Source of the DNA: CBDFHF01 sp965247565
Lineage (GTDB): Bacteria > Pseudomonadota > Gammaproteobacteria > Methylococcales > Methylomonadaceae
NCBI GenBank assembly: GCA_965247565.1
Contig: CBDFHF010000001.1
Span: 248,001-312,000, forward strand
Direction: 5' to 3'
DNA length: 64,000 bases
A program made the translations under genes and the position numbers. Positions 9,649 to 19,397 of this stretch are shown in pieces; the first letter of the stretch is position 1, and the number at the start of each line of letters is the position of its first letter. Under the pieces are notes generated by a model. The model did not search any database. It worked only from the letters and a program-made list of their open reading frames with translations, and was not told where the DNA came from.

Positions 9649-10386
9649 AAGCGTCCTTGTCACAGTATATCGCGCAATAAATCAATATGGTTAGTTAACA
9701 ATGTTCGTTGCCGTTCCGATAAGTTGACGGTAAAAAAATTACACCTGTCGGCTATTTATGCTCTTGGGTACAAAGTTACGTCCATAATTCGCCACAAAGA
9801 AATTCCGTTTTAAAAAATCTACGAATGTAATAGCATGATGTAAGGCAGTTTCGCACCAGCAAACTGCCATGCTTAACGGAAACACCGAAGCTCCATTTAT
9901 TGTGGATTGCCGAGCGGCGAACCCACCTTACAATTGATCCAACTTACCGTGTTATGTGCGTTCATTAAACATTCCCTTGCAACAGATGCCCTGAATTAAT
10001 ATATGTCACATTCAAGAAAAATCACTAAGAAATTCGGCGCCATTTGCATGTCGTTGTTGCAAACACCAAGCGCATAAGGTATCTAAAGTCTCGATGTGCA
10101 GTACACCTGGGCGAAGATATCACTTTTGAATGCCGTCCTTGGCAAGAAATTGTTGAATAGCATGGACACGATACACTTTGTCACCTTTTTAATCAGCCAG
10201 TTTATACTACTTTTTCAGCTCCCCGCGGACAATATCGGTCAAGAAGAAGTGGTATGCAGCAATAAATCAATCGAGTCTGACCCTATATATTTCATACTAC
10301 AGAGCTACTGCTAGATATCGAACTATAAAACAAGCTAGGCTGACAAATTTTCCATTTTTCAGGTTTAAATCCAAACCTGCTTACGA
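9649..10386. other. Intergenic region between giant gene and beta-lactamase-like gene
   Basis: No supported gene is seen. A plus-strand open stretch at 10096-10314 lacks a ribosome binding site and recognisable motifs. The region probably carries the giant gene's terminator and the promoter of the beta-lactamase-like gene. Confidence 0.45.
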
Positions 10387-13300
10387 TCACACTTTAATGG
10401 TAAACTTGCCCATAGCCGTAGTCGGTGCTTCAAAGGCTTCACTCCGCACAAGGAACGCCCGCCCCAAACCTGAGACTTCTAAATCTCGAAAATAGCTGTC
10501 CTTGAGCAGCACCATATTAATGCCGCCTCCAAGGGATTGTACTGTAATCGAGCCAAGTGGCAAAGATAGAGATTTGAGTTGCTGATCGCTAACGGGAAAC
10601 GGTGTTGCTGCAGTAACGTTCCAGTCATAAACATCATAAATCTGGACACACCACTTTAGGATTTCGACCTCATAGACATCATCTGAGCCGATACCCACAA
10701 TTGGAACTCCTCCTTCAGTACCTTTGAAGGTTGCCTGTACCCAAATAGCTGAGTGAATATTGAAGGCTCCTAATGCTGTGGAAAGGTCTATTGAGAGTGG
10801 GGTTGCCGTAGCTGAAGGTCTGACACCACTCTCATATTGGAGAAACCGAATTGGTCCTTTAGCACCCACACTTTTGCTAGCAGAGATGAGGCTTCCTTGC
10901 GGATGAGCTTTATTTTTCAATCGCTCTTTGCAACCCTTCTCGAAGGCATCTCGAGCAATACCATGAAGAAATGTCGGAACTTCACTATCGACTTTTTTAA
11001 AGTGCACACTACTCATAACGAGTTCAGTTCCCTTACCATCCAGCCAATGTTGTAGATTTGTAGCTGATAGCGGACGTGTAGCCATCGCTGCAGAAATAGC
11101 GGTCTCAATTTCTTTGTGCCTTTTAGTAACTTCATTCGCAGCAAGTAAATTTCCTCTGGTAGGAGACGTCTTGCGTGTCGGTGGATCTCCAAAAAAAGCA
11201 TTAGCAGGGCAAGTGGACATGAGTGCTGGATGTTGTGCAGGCCCTGGCATATTCGTCACTGGAGGAAATGCAATTGCAGTTGGGGGGGGGGCTGGTGGCA
11301 ACTCTTTCTGTTGATCGCCTGAGCCAATTGCCGCGTCGCTCTTAGCTGTGTCCGAAAAATTCGATGCTGTGCCTGAGGACGGTGATTGATCGTAGCTTTG
11401 TTTAAAGTAGATGAGTAATGGTATTTGTATATCTTTTATGGCATCCAGCGTTTTAACCACATTTTCCGTTTTACTAACAAACGTTGGTAGATTCTCCTCA
11501 TACTTACTTTTTGTTGCGGGATCAATGATAGTAAACATCGTTGTAGGACTGCTATCGTCACCTTTAATACCAATCAATAACCTTCCATGCAGCAATTTTG
11601 GGTCGTTATTTTCCAAATCAATAACCCAAATGGGGCCGTTCTTCTGAAGTTTTTCGTAATAATAACTTGGCGGAAAATTTGTATTCGAGTAAGCCGTTTC
11701 AAAACCCGCTGCCTTACAGAAATCAGTGAGCTTTGCAATGGTAATACCTGATTGTATAAACGGAACATACTCGGCTCCGATACTTTGAATATAATCATTA
11801 ACGGACTGATTTTGCTGTTTCTTCCAATTTGACATCATTGCTGTAACCGTTGCCCAACACGCGCTAGGTGTTGGCTGTTGAAGAGGCTCAACGGTTCCTG
11901 GTACGGTAAAGTTATATTTGAGGTTCGAATCGCTGTTACTGCTAGTATCGCTGATACTGTTTAAATCCCCGGTATTTTTGATACCCAGTGTTTTAGTATT
12001 GCCGTTACTGTCGCTCTCTGTAGCGGAAATATCTTTATTTCCAGCCTGATGAGCCAAGTCAACCGCCGATTTAATAGGCGATGTGTCTAGCTTCTTACTC
12101 TCCAGAGCAGCTTGTTGATTTTGCGAATCGCCTCCGTCAATTTGTCTTTGTATGTGGTCTTTGACCAGTTTTCCGTACTCATCCTGATTAATGGCTCCAC
12201 TGGCTTTCGCAGAATTCGCGGTCGCCATTATTGAATCCGAATGCTGAGTATTGTGTTCTTGCATCGCCATGCTCTTAGCCATTTCGGCGAAGGCTTTGGC
12301 GTTCTCTTGGTTGGAGAGATAGGTGCGGATAACATTTTGCTGGGTTGCATCAAGCCCCGTAATATCTTTGAATACCCCTGATTTTCCGAGTAACTCTGTA
12401 ATACCATTCAACCCTGCACCTGGCGCTGGGGTTGCGGGGGCATTCTGGATATTAATCAACGGTGGTGCAAAATCTTTCCAGGCTGCCTTCCAGTCGGTAA
12501 TAGTGGGAGTGGGTGCTACAATCGGTGCTATTGGCGTTGGTTCATCGGTAGTAAATTTGGTCCAATCTTGTGAAGATTGCTCTTTTACTTTTTCACAAGC
12601 ATCACAAGCGCCTTGTACTGCCTCTGCAAACACTCCTCTTGAAGGAACACTGATACGATAAGGTGGAACGGGGGTTAAAGGCTGATAATGGTCGAGAAGT
12701 TTGGTTTTCTCAGTGCTGCTCGCAACCCCATCTTTTTTATCTTCAAAGATATAAGATTGGCTTACTCTATAGCCAGCAGCAACAGGAAATACCAATGAAT
12801 TACCCGCTACCGTAATTAATTCATTTTTTACAACTGAGGCTAAACTCCTTGTACCTGGCACGCCAGGAATAGGGTTGCCAAAGTCATCATATACTTGAAT
12901 GCCGAATCCATCTAAAAGCATATACCTCCGGTCTGGATCTAGCCTATACCAAAGGATTTTGTTGTAATATTCCAGGTTGCTATTGAGATGTTCTATGAGT
13001 TTGTTAACGATATAAATGTCTTCTTTTCTTGGATCGCGCTGCTCATCTGAGTTCATCGGGGTAGCAATACGTGGATTTTTGATTCCGTCATTATCAAATA
13101 AATTATCACCTATATATTTATTAATGATATAGCCTTCATAATGTTTAGTGGTGTAGTTAATATTTACATTCTCGATACTGAATGTAACGAATGCTGAGAA
13201 ATCTAATGGGTTTAATATTGTTTTTGTATAATTAATTCTTATGTTTTCAAGATCTTTATGATTTCTTGCAAGCGATATATTGGTACGTAGATTCAACCGC

Positions 13301-16300
13301 ATCAGATAGGAGCCACCGTGATATTTCGCGGTTGGGGTGAAATCTATCGAAGAAAAAGGTGATATCGAAATAGTATTATCAAGCAGCGATTCAAAAACCC
13401 TTGGCGCTATTTCATCGTTGAAGGTACTATCCCACTTTGAAATCGTCTTATGCGAGAAATAATTCGCAAGAAAATCTTCCACAATGTCATAACCACAAAG
13501 ATCCGCTATTGCCTTCCAGAGATTTTCGTCCTTACTTCCCTTTTGGAAGAAGTTATCGAACTTTACTACTTCAATCACATCTGCAGGTTGCGCCTCCTGA
13601 AAATTGTCATAAATAATGATATGTTCGTTAGCGATCTTTTCCTTTTCTTCCCACTTCTTGGTAACATTATTCTCGCCCACTGCAATATCAACTATATGGC
13701 CAAATATACCTCCACCATTTGCATTATGAGTCTCTTCCCTCTTGATTACAGGGAAAGATAACACTCTGTCGAATACTGTTTTGGGACGGGGTATATCAAC
13801 ACGAATAGTAATATAGCCTGTTACTGAAGTGATGAGCTCCTCACAGAACGCGCCCTTTGGGAAATCAACATGAGCATAGTTAGTTTTTATTCTTTCATTC
13901 GCATCAAATGCAGGAATTAATGGATGCTGAACCCTATACCTTAAAAATGAAAAAGACTGCAAATAGGTATTGGATGACATGGGTAAAAGATGACTGGCTA
14001 ATACGTCATTCCATTTATAAATGTTGTCAACCGTAAAATTAGTCATCAACAACGGTACAAAGACACATTCTTCGACATGCGATAGCTCTTGGTAAATCGC
14101 ATAATGGCGCAGAACTTCAAAATATAGCATGGTCAATGCATGGCAGTGATTATGGTTCGCCACTACATCTGTTGTAGCCGCGTAGTGTTGACCTTCCTGA
14201 ACCGATGTAACAACGGTAGCATTTAATTCCCGATAACTTTCAGCGTTTTGCATAATGGATTGGCGCAATTTCTCTCCAAAGAACATTGCGGTATCTCGGG
14301 AGCTGTTTTGCGAAGCGGAGGCATCGGAACTTGAATACCCGCCGGCTACACCTAAGGATGCTCCGAATGGGCCATAGCTGGCAGCGGCACCCAGACCGGC
14401 GCTTACCCCACCGGTACTTGCCGAACTGCTCCCTCTCATAGCTTCGTTTATGTTGCCGCCCAGTTGATCGGTGATATTTCTTTCATTGATTAAACTAGCC
14501 GCCAAACTCTCTCCCTGAGTAATATTTTGTGTCTCTGATGCCTGTAGTGAATGTGCCGAGTCAATTTGGACAATCTGCTTTTTCTGACCCGGTGCCAAAG
14601 CCAATGAATATAAAAGGTTTCCTAAGGAATATCCGTCTGCTTTAGTCACCGCTTTATAATGCAATATGTGCCCTGTAGCGATGGTTACTGCTTGATACAG
14701 CGATAAATTTTCATTGTTATCCGGTGCATCCTGCCACCGTATGGGATTGTCAAAACCTACAGGTTTCCTTTTTACGGTCTCTGCACCCGTTACTAATTCA
14801 AACCTGGTTTTTATTGGACTGGTATCTCCAAATAGATTAAATGGCGGCAAAGCAGGTTGATAAAACCAAGGAGCTGTAGGTTCCGTTATTTTCTTTAAGG
14901 TATAATTCGCTACATCAGGGTCTGAGGTACGCACAATTGCTTGATAAGTATGTTCGCTTAAAGTTCTATTTGGCGTTGATAAATTAACACACGCGCCACC
15001 GATATCTTGGCTATATTCGTCAGAATTGATGAGATCTGATTGATCAGGCAGACGTTTGGCCTTTTTAGGGGTACCACATTCACAGTCTTTTTCCTTTGTT
15101 GAATCTGGACACTCTGAACAATCCGGGTTGTTAAGTAATAAGTAAAGAAAGTCGTCAGCAATGGTTTCGTTTTTATTACCTTGATTCTTAATGGGAATAT
15201 CAGCGGGGCTATCTGGAGTCAGCGAAACAATCGCCTGTGCTTTAATATATTCGCCGTAGGGATAGGGCATGGAAAAGTTTGCCGAAGCATCTGTATTGGC
15301 TGCTGCAACAACGTGCCAAAGTTCATCCCCTTCTTTTTTTGCTTGGATCACTACGGTGAGGTCCTTGAGAGAACATTTTTTGGTGAGCTCCAGCACCTGT
15401 CCACGAAGTTTCTTACCTGTGCCAGTAGCTCCCGTTGCCCCTGCCGGTGGAAGCGCTACTGGGCGAAGTTGGGATACCGTGATTATTACCTCTTTCAGTA
15501 TGGGATCATCGGGTTTAAATTCTTTAATCCACAGAACCGTACCATCAAAGCCTTTTACGCTAATGGTGAGCAACCCACTGATGCTATTTAAAATAATGAA
15601 TGATGCCTCAGAAAATGAAAATGGAATTTTATTTTCATTGATGGGATTGTTGTTGCCATTCCAGTCGTAACGAACTATCTGCGGAACTTTTAGATTGTTT
15701 GGAGCGAGGCTTGAATATTCGAGTGATAGGCTATAGAACCGCAAGTCGTCTTTTGAAATACTCGCGTTATCAGGCGTTTTAACCTCAAAGATGCCCGTTA
15801 TCTCAATGGTTTTAATCTCAGGAATAAGAATGGGGAAATCAAAAAGATCATTGAAGTTATTTTGGATGAACTGTATTGCTTCATCACGACTTTCGATATT
15901 TTCTGCTTCCAGAATCCTGTCTAGTAAAACATGGGTGGCTTCGCTTAGCTCCATTGGCAAAGTAGGATCTATGTCGGCCTCCAACACAAATGGCCAAATT
16001 ATGGATAGTAAAGACCAATCATCGTTACGGTTGATAATTTTGTTGAACTTTGGATAAACGTTGTTGTAAGTATCCTTGTTAATTAAAAAAATATTATTTG
16101 CTAAAAAAGGTGCCGCCCCAGATGCTCCTGATAAATCGTGTGTATACTCAACCATCCTGCGAGACCAGCCTTTTGTAAATTTAATGATATAGAAGGCTTG
16201 ATAAGTGCTGGTACCGATAATGGTTGAGTCAGTAACCACTTCAATCGAAATAGTGAAAGCTATGTCACTGATTTTTTTTTCCGAGAAAGCTTTGGCAGTA

Positions 16301-17946
16301 AAACCCCAAAAATCGCTGACTTTTTCATTTTTCCCGATAAGGTCAGCAGTTGGCACCGAAATGCTATAGCTTTCACTGCTAAGTCCTTGGTCTACTTCAA
16401 CTCGATCAGTCGACATGGCTATTCGGTTGATGTTTACGCCATCATTACCAGAATCTGTTCGGATGTAATCGAATACTGGAAAACGAGCAGCCAGTTGAAT
16501 TTTTGAAATTGGAGATTGACTGATGTCACCCTGATACTTGATTTTTTTTTGTAGTTTAATAAAATCCTTACCAATAGTTTGTTGGCCGTCAGTCATAGTG
16601 GTTTCGTTTCCTTGATATGCTGTAGAAATCAACGCATTCTCATTGCGGATGTTAGCGTTAATGGCATTAGTATAGGCCTGTTGAGCAGTTCCCTCGTCGA
16701 GTACGTCACCATGCATACTCATGAAAGCGGATTTCGGCATCATGGCTATCTGGGACACAGAATTTTGATTAGACTTTATCAACTGTACTAGCGTTTTAGG
16801 TGTTGGGCTGATCGACAGAACATTTTGGAGCGTTTTCAATTGTTCCACGACTCCCATCCTATTTTCTTCGTTTATATTTTTAAAAGCGGAGGGGTTTTTG
16901 AGTGCAGTATAGATTGATGTTGTACGAATATTAAAATCAGGTTGGTTGGCTAGAAAAGTAGCAACACCTGAGCGCAGATTAGGATCAGTAATAGGAATTT
17001 CAGAGTCTTGAATCATCCGTTGCAAAACGGCGGTGGGTTCTTTTTCAAACAGCTTGTTATCCAAAGCAACGGCATAATTCCTCTTTTTCTCGTTATCTGT
17101 AGCCCCGGTAATATCCTTGGGAACAACCTTTGGGTCTATAAGAGCGGACAGTTTATCAACATTAAAACGTAACGCTACATCGCGCAGGTTTTTCAGCTCT
17201 GGCTCTACTGCAAGAGTCTTAACTACCGGAATGTGATCTTCCGACCAATCAGCCAACGAATGCGCTAAAACCGCTTTTTGCAGAGAAGCTTCGGACAGCT
17301 TTTCCTTAAGACTAGCCAGGGTTGCCATCCAATCGCCCTTAGCCGCCAGAAATTCGGTCTTTACTGTATGTTGATCATCCTTAGCCGTAAGAATGGCATT
17401 TAGGGTGTTAATGCGGTTTTCATGTTGTTGAGGTACAGAACCGGCTTCTGCAGTCTTGTCTGTGCCGCCTTTGTCCACAGTGGATGATGCGGTTTCTGTG
17501 CTAGTAGTGGTATCTGATGTTTTACTGGAATTAGCAGAGTGTTTGGTATTCAGTGTCTCTTTAGTTTGATTTACCGCCAAATCTTCTTTCGGAGCTACAA
17601 CATGAAATGAGCTTGAAAGTTTTTCGGCTTCCACTGGCGAAGGAACCTGTCTGCCCGCACATCGGCAAATAGCACTATATTCAATACTGTCGCCTATTTG
17701 GAAGGCTGGCAATATTGCTTTAAAATACTGTACATTGGCACTGGCATCGTTCCGTAACCAACTTGCCACTATTTTTTCAGGGCTACCCTGATTAACCTTG
17801 TAGCTAACTTCCACTTTATTGTTCCTGTCGCCAGGCTGGACCGCGACAGTGATGTAGATTTCCTTATCTGGAGGAACGGTTTCTCCAGGACATGGCGTAT
17901 CGGGCATACCAAACCATAAAACTTTATTGTCATTTTCAAATCGCAT
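10387..17946 (-). CDS. Giant 2519-residue multidomain protein: TcA/VRP1-like helical region plus papain-like protease domain
   Basis: Start ATG is preceded by GGAGGT. In order: a beta-rich N-terminal domain (about 1-118), a Ser/Thr-rich linker (120-175), an alpha-helical region with a VRP1/TcA-like segment (about 365-440, SISPTPKTLVQLIKS then IAMMPKSAF), beta-rich regions, a four-cysteine cluster (about 943-962), a Gly/Ala/Ser-rich segment near 1170-1205, and a papain-like domain. The latter shows Cys2030 in PSACWATVTAMM, His2120 in LLHGRLLIGI and Asp2142 in TIIDP, with spacing like the C70/C39 peptidases (AvrRpt2 type). A proline-rich linker (near 2220) leads to an unrecognised C-terminal beta domain. 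No signal peptide. The gene lies 92 bp after the encapsulin-like gene. A toxin-like or self-processing role is inference. Confidence 0.75.
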   Translation of the reverse strand: MRFENDNKVLWFGMPDTPCPGETVPPDKEIYITVAVQPGDRNNKVEVSYKVNQGSPEKIVASWLRNDASANVQYFKAILPAFQIGDSIEYSAICRCAGRQVPSPVEAEKLSSSFHVVAPKEDLAVNQTKETLNTKHSANSSKTSDTTTSTETASSTVDKGGTDKTAEAGSVPQQHENRINTLNAILTAKDDQHTVKTEFLAAKGDWMATLASLKEKLSEASLQKAVLAHSLADWSEDHIPVVKTLAVEPELKNLRDVALRFNVDKLSALIDPKVVPKDITGATDNEKKRNYAVALDNKLFEKEPTAVLQRMIQDSEIPITDPNLRSGVATFLANQPDFNIRTTSIYTALKNPSAFKNINEENRMGVVEQLKTLQNVLSISPTPKTLVQLIKSNQNSVSQIAMMPKSAFMSMHGDVLDEGTAQQAYTNAINANIRNENALISTAYQGNETTMTDGQQTIGKDFIKLQKKIKYQGDISQSPISKIQLAARFPVFDYIRTDSGNDGVNINRIAMSTDRVEVDQGLSSESYSISVPTADLIGKNEKVSDFWGFTAKAFSEKKISDIAFTISIEVVTDSTIIGTSTYQAFYIIKFTKGWSRRMVEYTHDLSGASGAAPFLANNIFLINKDTYNNVYPKFNKIINRNDDWSLLSIIWPFVLEADIDPTLPMELSEATHVLLDRILEAENIESRDEAIQFIQNNFNDLFDFPILIPEIKTIEITGIFEVKTPDNASISKDDLRFYSLSLEYSSLAPNNLKVPQIVRYDWNGNNNPINENKIPFSFSEASFIILNSISGLLTISVKGFDGTVLWIKEFKPDDPILKEVIITVSQLRPVALPPAGATGATGTGKKLRGQVLELTKKCSLKDLTVVIQAKKEGDELWHVVAAANTDASANFSMPYPYGEYIKAQAIVSLTPDSPADIPIKNQGNKNETIADDFLYLLLNNPDCSECPDSTKEKDCECGTPKKAKRLPDQSDLINSDEYSQDIGGACVNLSTPNRTLSEHTYQAIVRTSDPDVANYTLKKITEPTAPWFYQPALPPFNLFGDTSPIKTRFELVTGAETVKRKPVGFDNPIRWQDAPDNNENLSLYQAVTIATGHILHYKAVTKADGYSLGNLLYSLALAPGQKKQIVQIDSAHSLQASETQNITQGESLAASLINERNITDQLGGNINEAMRGSSSASTGGVSAGLGAAASYGPFGASLGVAGGYSSSDASASQNSSRDTAMFFGEKLRQSIMQNAESYRELNATVVTSVQEGQHYAATTDVVANHNHCHALTMLYFEVLRHYAIYQELSHVEECVFVPLLMTNFTVDNIYKWNDVLASHLLPMSSNTYLQSFSFLRYRVQHPLIPAFDANERIKTNYAHVDFPKGAFCEELITSVTGYITIRVDIPRPKTVFDRVLSFPVIKREETHNANGGGIFGHIVDIAVGENNVTKKWEEKEKIANEHIIIYDNFQEAQPADVIEVVKFDNFFQKGSKDENLWKAIADLCGYDIVEDFLANYFSHKTISKWDSTFNDEIAPRVFESLLDNTISISPFSSIDFTPTAKYHGGSYLMRLNLRTNISLARNHKDLENIRINYTKTILNPLDFSAFVTFSIENVNINYTTKHYEGYIINKYIGDNLFDNDGIKNPRIATPMNSDEQRDPRKEDIYIVNKLIEHLNSNLEYYNKILWYRLDPDRRYMLLDGFGIQVYDDFGNPIPGVPGTRSLASVVKNELITVAGNSLVFPVAAGYRVSQSYIFEDKKDGVASSTEKTKLLDHYQPLTPVPPYRISVPSRGVFAEAVQGACDACEKVKEQSSQDWTKFTTDEPTPIAPIVAPTPTITDWKAAWKDFAPPLINIQNAPATPAPGAGLNGITELLGKSGVFKDITGLDATQQNVIRTYLSNQENAKAFAEMAKSMAMQEHNTQHSDSIMATANSAKASGAINQDEYGKLVKDHIQRQIDGGDSQNQQAALESKKLDTSPIKSAVDLAHQAGNKDISATESDSNGNTKTLGIKNTGDLNSISDTSSNSDSNLKYNFTVPGTVEPLQQPTPSACWATVTAMMSNWKKQQNQSVNDYIQSIGAEYVPFIQSGITIAKLTDFCKAAGFETAYSNTNFPPSYYYEKLQKNGPIWVIDLENNDPKLLHGRLLIGIKGDDSSPTTMFTIIDPATKSKYEENLPTFVSKTENVVKTLDAIKDIQIPLLIYFKQSYDQSPSSGTASNFSDTAKSDAAIGSGDQQKELPPAPPPTAIAFPPVTNMPGPAQHPALMSTCPANAFFGDPPTRKTSPTRGNLLAANEVTKRHKEIETAISAAMATRPLSATNLQHWLDGKGTELVMSSVHFKKVDSEVPTFLHGIARDAFEKGCKERLKNKAHPQGSLISASKSVGAKGPIRFLQYESGVRPSATATPLSIDLSTALGAFNIHSAIWVQATFKGTEGGVPIVGIGSDDVYEVEILKWCVQIYDVYDWNVTAATPFPVSDQQLKSLSLPLGSITVQSLGGGINMVLLKDSYFRDLEVSGLGRAFLVRSEAFEAPTTAMGKFTIKV

Positions 17947-18038
17947 CCGTTACCTCCAACCCCAAACCTAACGTGAAAGTAGCTTATAGCCTCATAACCG
18001 ATTGATTGAGGCTATATTCGCCTGAGTCCGCATCTTTT

Positions 18039-18998
18039 TCACTTCTTTGCTGCAGATGCCTTTTGTGAAACAAAATCCAACTCCACAACCGATAATGAAT
18101 CCTTTAACCGCAAAGCAAACCGCTCATATACTTTGAAAATAAAATCATTACTGGACTGTTCTTGTGTCACTACAGCTACGCTTGGAGCCATTTGGACAAC
18201 TATGTCCATGGTATTGCCGTCTAAGGCCACTAATACGCCTTTAGCCGTATTATTCTCTTTGGGATTGCCAAATGAGGGCAGAGCACTAGAACCATACACA
18301 TGATCCCCGATTAGCCCCTTAATACGGTCGGCAGTAATTGCAGGAATATCGAGTGTTGTTGTCCGCGTGGCATAAGTATCCGCATAAATTGTTGTCGGGA
18401 GTACAAGGGCTTGCCGACCGTAATGGTGCTCCTGTAACTTGGCATAGCCTTGTGCCACAGCTGCGTAGGTGTTTTCTCCATAGATGCTAAGATCAGGATT
18501 TGTCGGATTGGCTTCAGCAGGGTCGACGGAAATAATTTGCTGGCCATTAATCAACGAATCAATGCGGTTATTGGTGCTACCTGGATTTTGTGGGCTAATC
18601 AAGTTGACAGTTTTATTTGTGAATAATGGATCTTTAAGTCCTTCAAGGCCTTGAAAAATTAAAAGATCTTCTGCTCTGGCAAGCAAATTCGCGGCACGTA
18701 TAGCTAGCGATACTGCCGTCTTCTCGTCAGCGGTTTGGGTCTGCCGCACTCGAAACTGAACCGAAATTTCAATGACGGTTCGCGTTTCACTTTCATCCAC
18801 AGACAATGCCCCGTCATTGCCAGTAAGAACCGTATCGGCTGGGACGGTCCCAAGTCCGGACGAATCAGATACAGGAGGGGTAAGGAATTTCGCTGCTATA
18901 GCTGTCAGCGTATGTTCATCAATGACCGCATTGTCGATTGCAGTCCACATATGGTCGGTCCAGCTAGGGATTTTGTCATGACCTAAATTGTCGCTCAT
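18039..18998 (-). CDS. Encapsulin-like (HK97-fold, linocin M18 type) shell protein
   Basis: The 319-residue protein follows the pattern of family 1 encapsulins. An N-terminal helix (IPSWTDHMWTAIDNAV) resembles the usual PLTxxxWxEID start. A strand (VIEISVQFRVRQ) leads into a helix with AEDLLIFQGLEGLK, comparable to the AExEDxxIFxG-GxxGL signature. The C-terminus (FIFKVYERFALRLKDSLSVVEL) resembles the terminal E/TFTFRV-PEA strand. The protein is longer than typical (about 265), with extra sequence around residues 125-175 and 240-255. ATG follows GGAGAAAG. It sits between a TcB-like pseudogene and the giant protein gene on the same strand. The fold call is by eye; a phage capsid relative is the main alternative. 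Confidence 0.6.
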   Translation of the reverse strand: MSDNLGHDKIPSWTDHMWTAIDNAVIDEHTLTAIAAKFLTPPVSDSSGLGTVPADTVLTGNDGALSVDESETRTVIEISVQFRVRQTQTADEKTAVSLAIRAANLLARAEDLLIFQGLEGLKDPLFTNKTVNLISPQNPGSTNNRIDSLINGQQIISVDPAEANPTNPDLSIYGENTYAAVAQGYAKLQEHHYGRQALVLPTTIYADTYATRTTTLDIPAITADRIKGLIGDHVYGSSALPSFGNPKENNTAKGVLVALDGNTMDIVVQMAPSVAVVTQEQSSNDFIFKVYERFALRLKDSLSVVELDFVSQKASAAKK

Positions 18999-19397
18999 TA
19001 TCTTTCTCCAATTGGTTGATTTGCTAAATTAGAAGGACAACACGACATGCATCCTTACTAATTTATAGTGTTAATGCTCACTCTATGGTTATATTCGTAC
19101 TTCATCAATCGCTCATGCATAGTCTGAATAAATCACCTCCTTGCGTTTCGCTACTGTTGTCGTTACCATTTCCGGTTGTCTCCTTCAATTTACAAGATTT
19201 AGCCCATGCCGGGCACACTAGAGCGGAATAGCGCAGTGTATTCAGCCAAATCACCATCAGCCGCTTTGTTCGTCGTCCAAGTCCGCTTCCGATATAGATC
19301 CTATGTGCAAAACGCTTACTATTGTGCCTTTCGAGTTAAGCCAGTGTTCACTCTGCGCGATGGCATTGAAGGTTCTGCACTTTTCTCAATTCATTTT
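18999..19397. other. Gap between TcB-like pseudogene and encapsulin-like gene
   Basis: The stretch lies where the missing middle and C-terminal parts of a TcB protein would be, but I see no confident continuation. It presumably carries the promoter of the encapsulin-like gene. No RNA or repeat was recognised. Confidence 0.35.

Noticed and set aside
10096..10314. Plus-strand open frame of 72 codons
   Set aside because: No start context, no family resemblance, and it lies in a gap between minus-strand genes.
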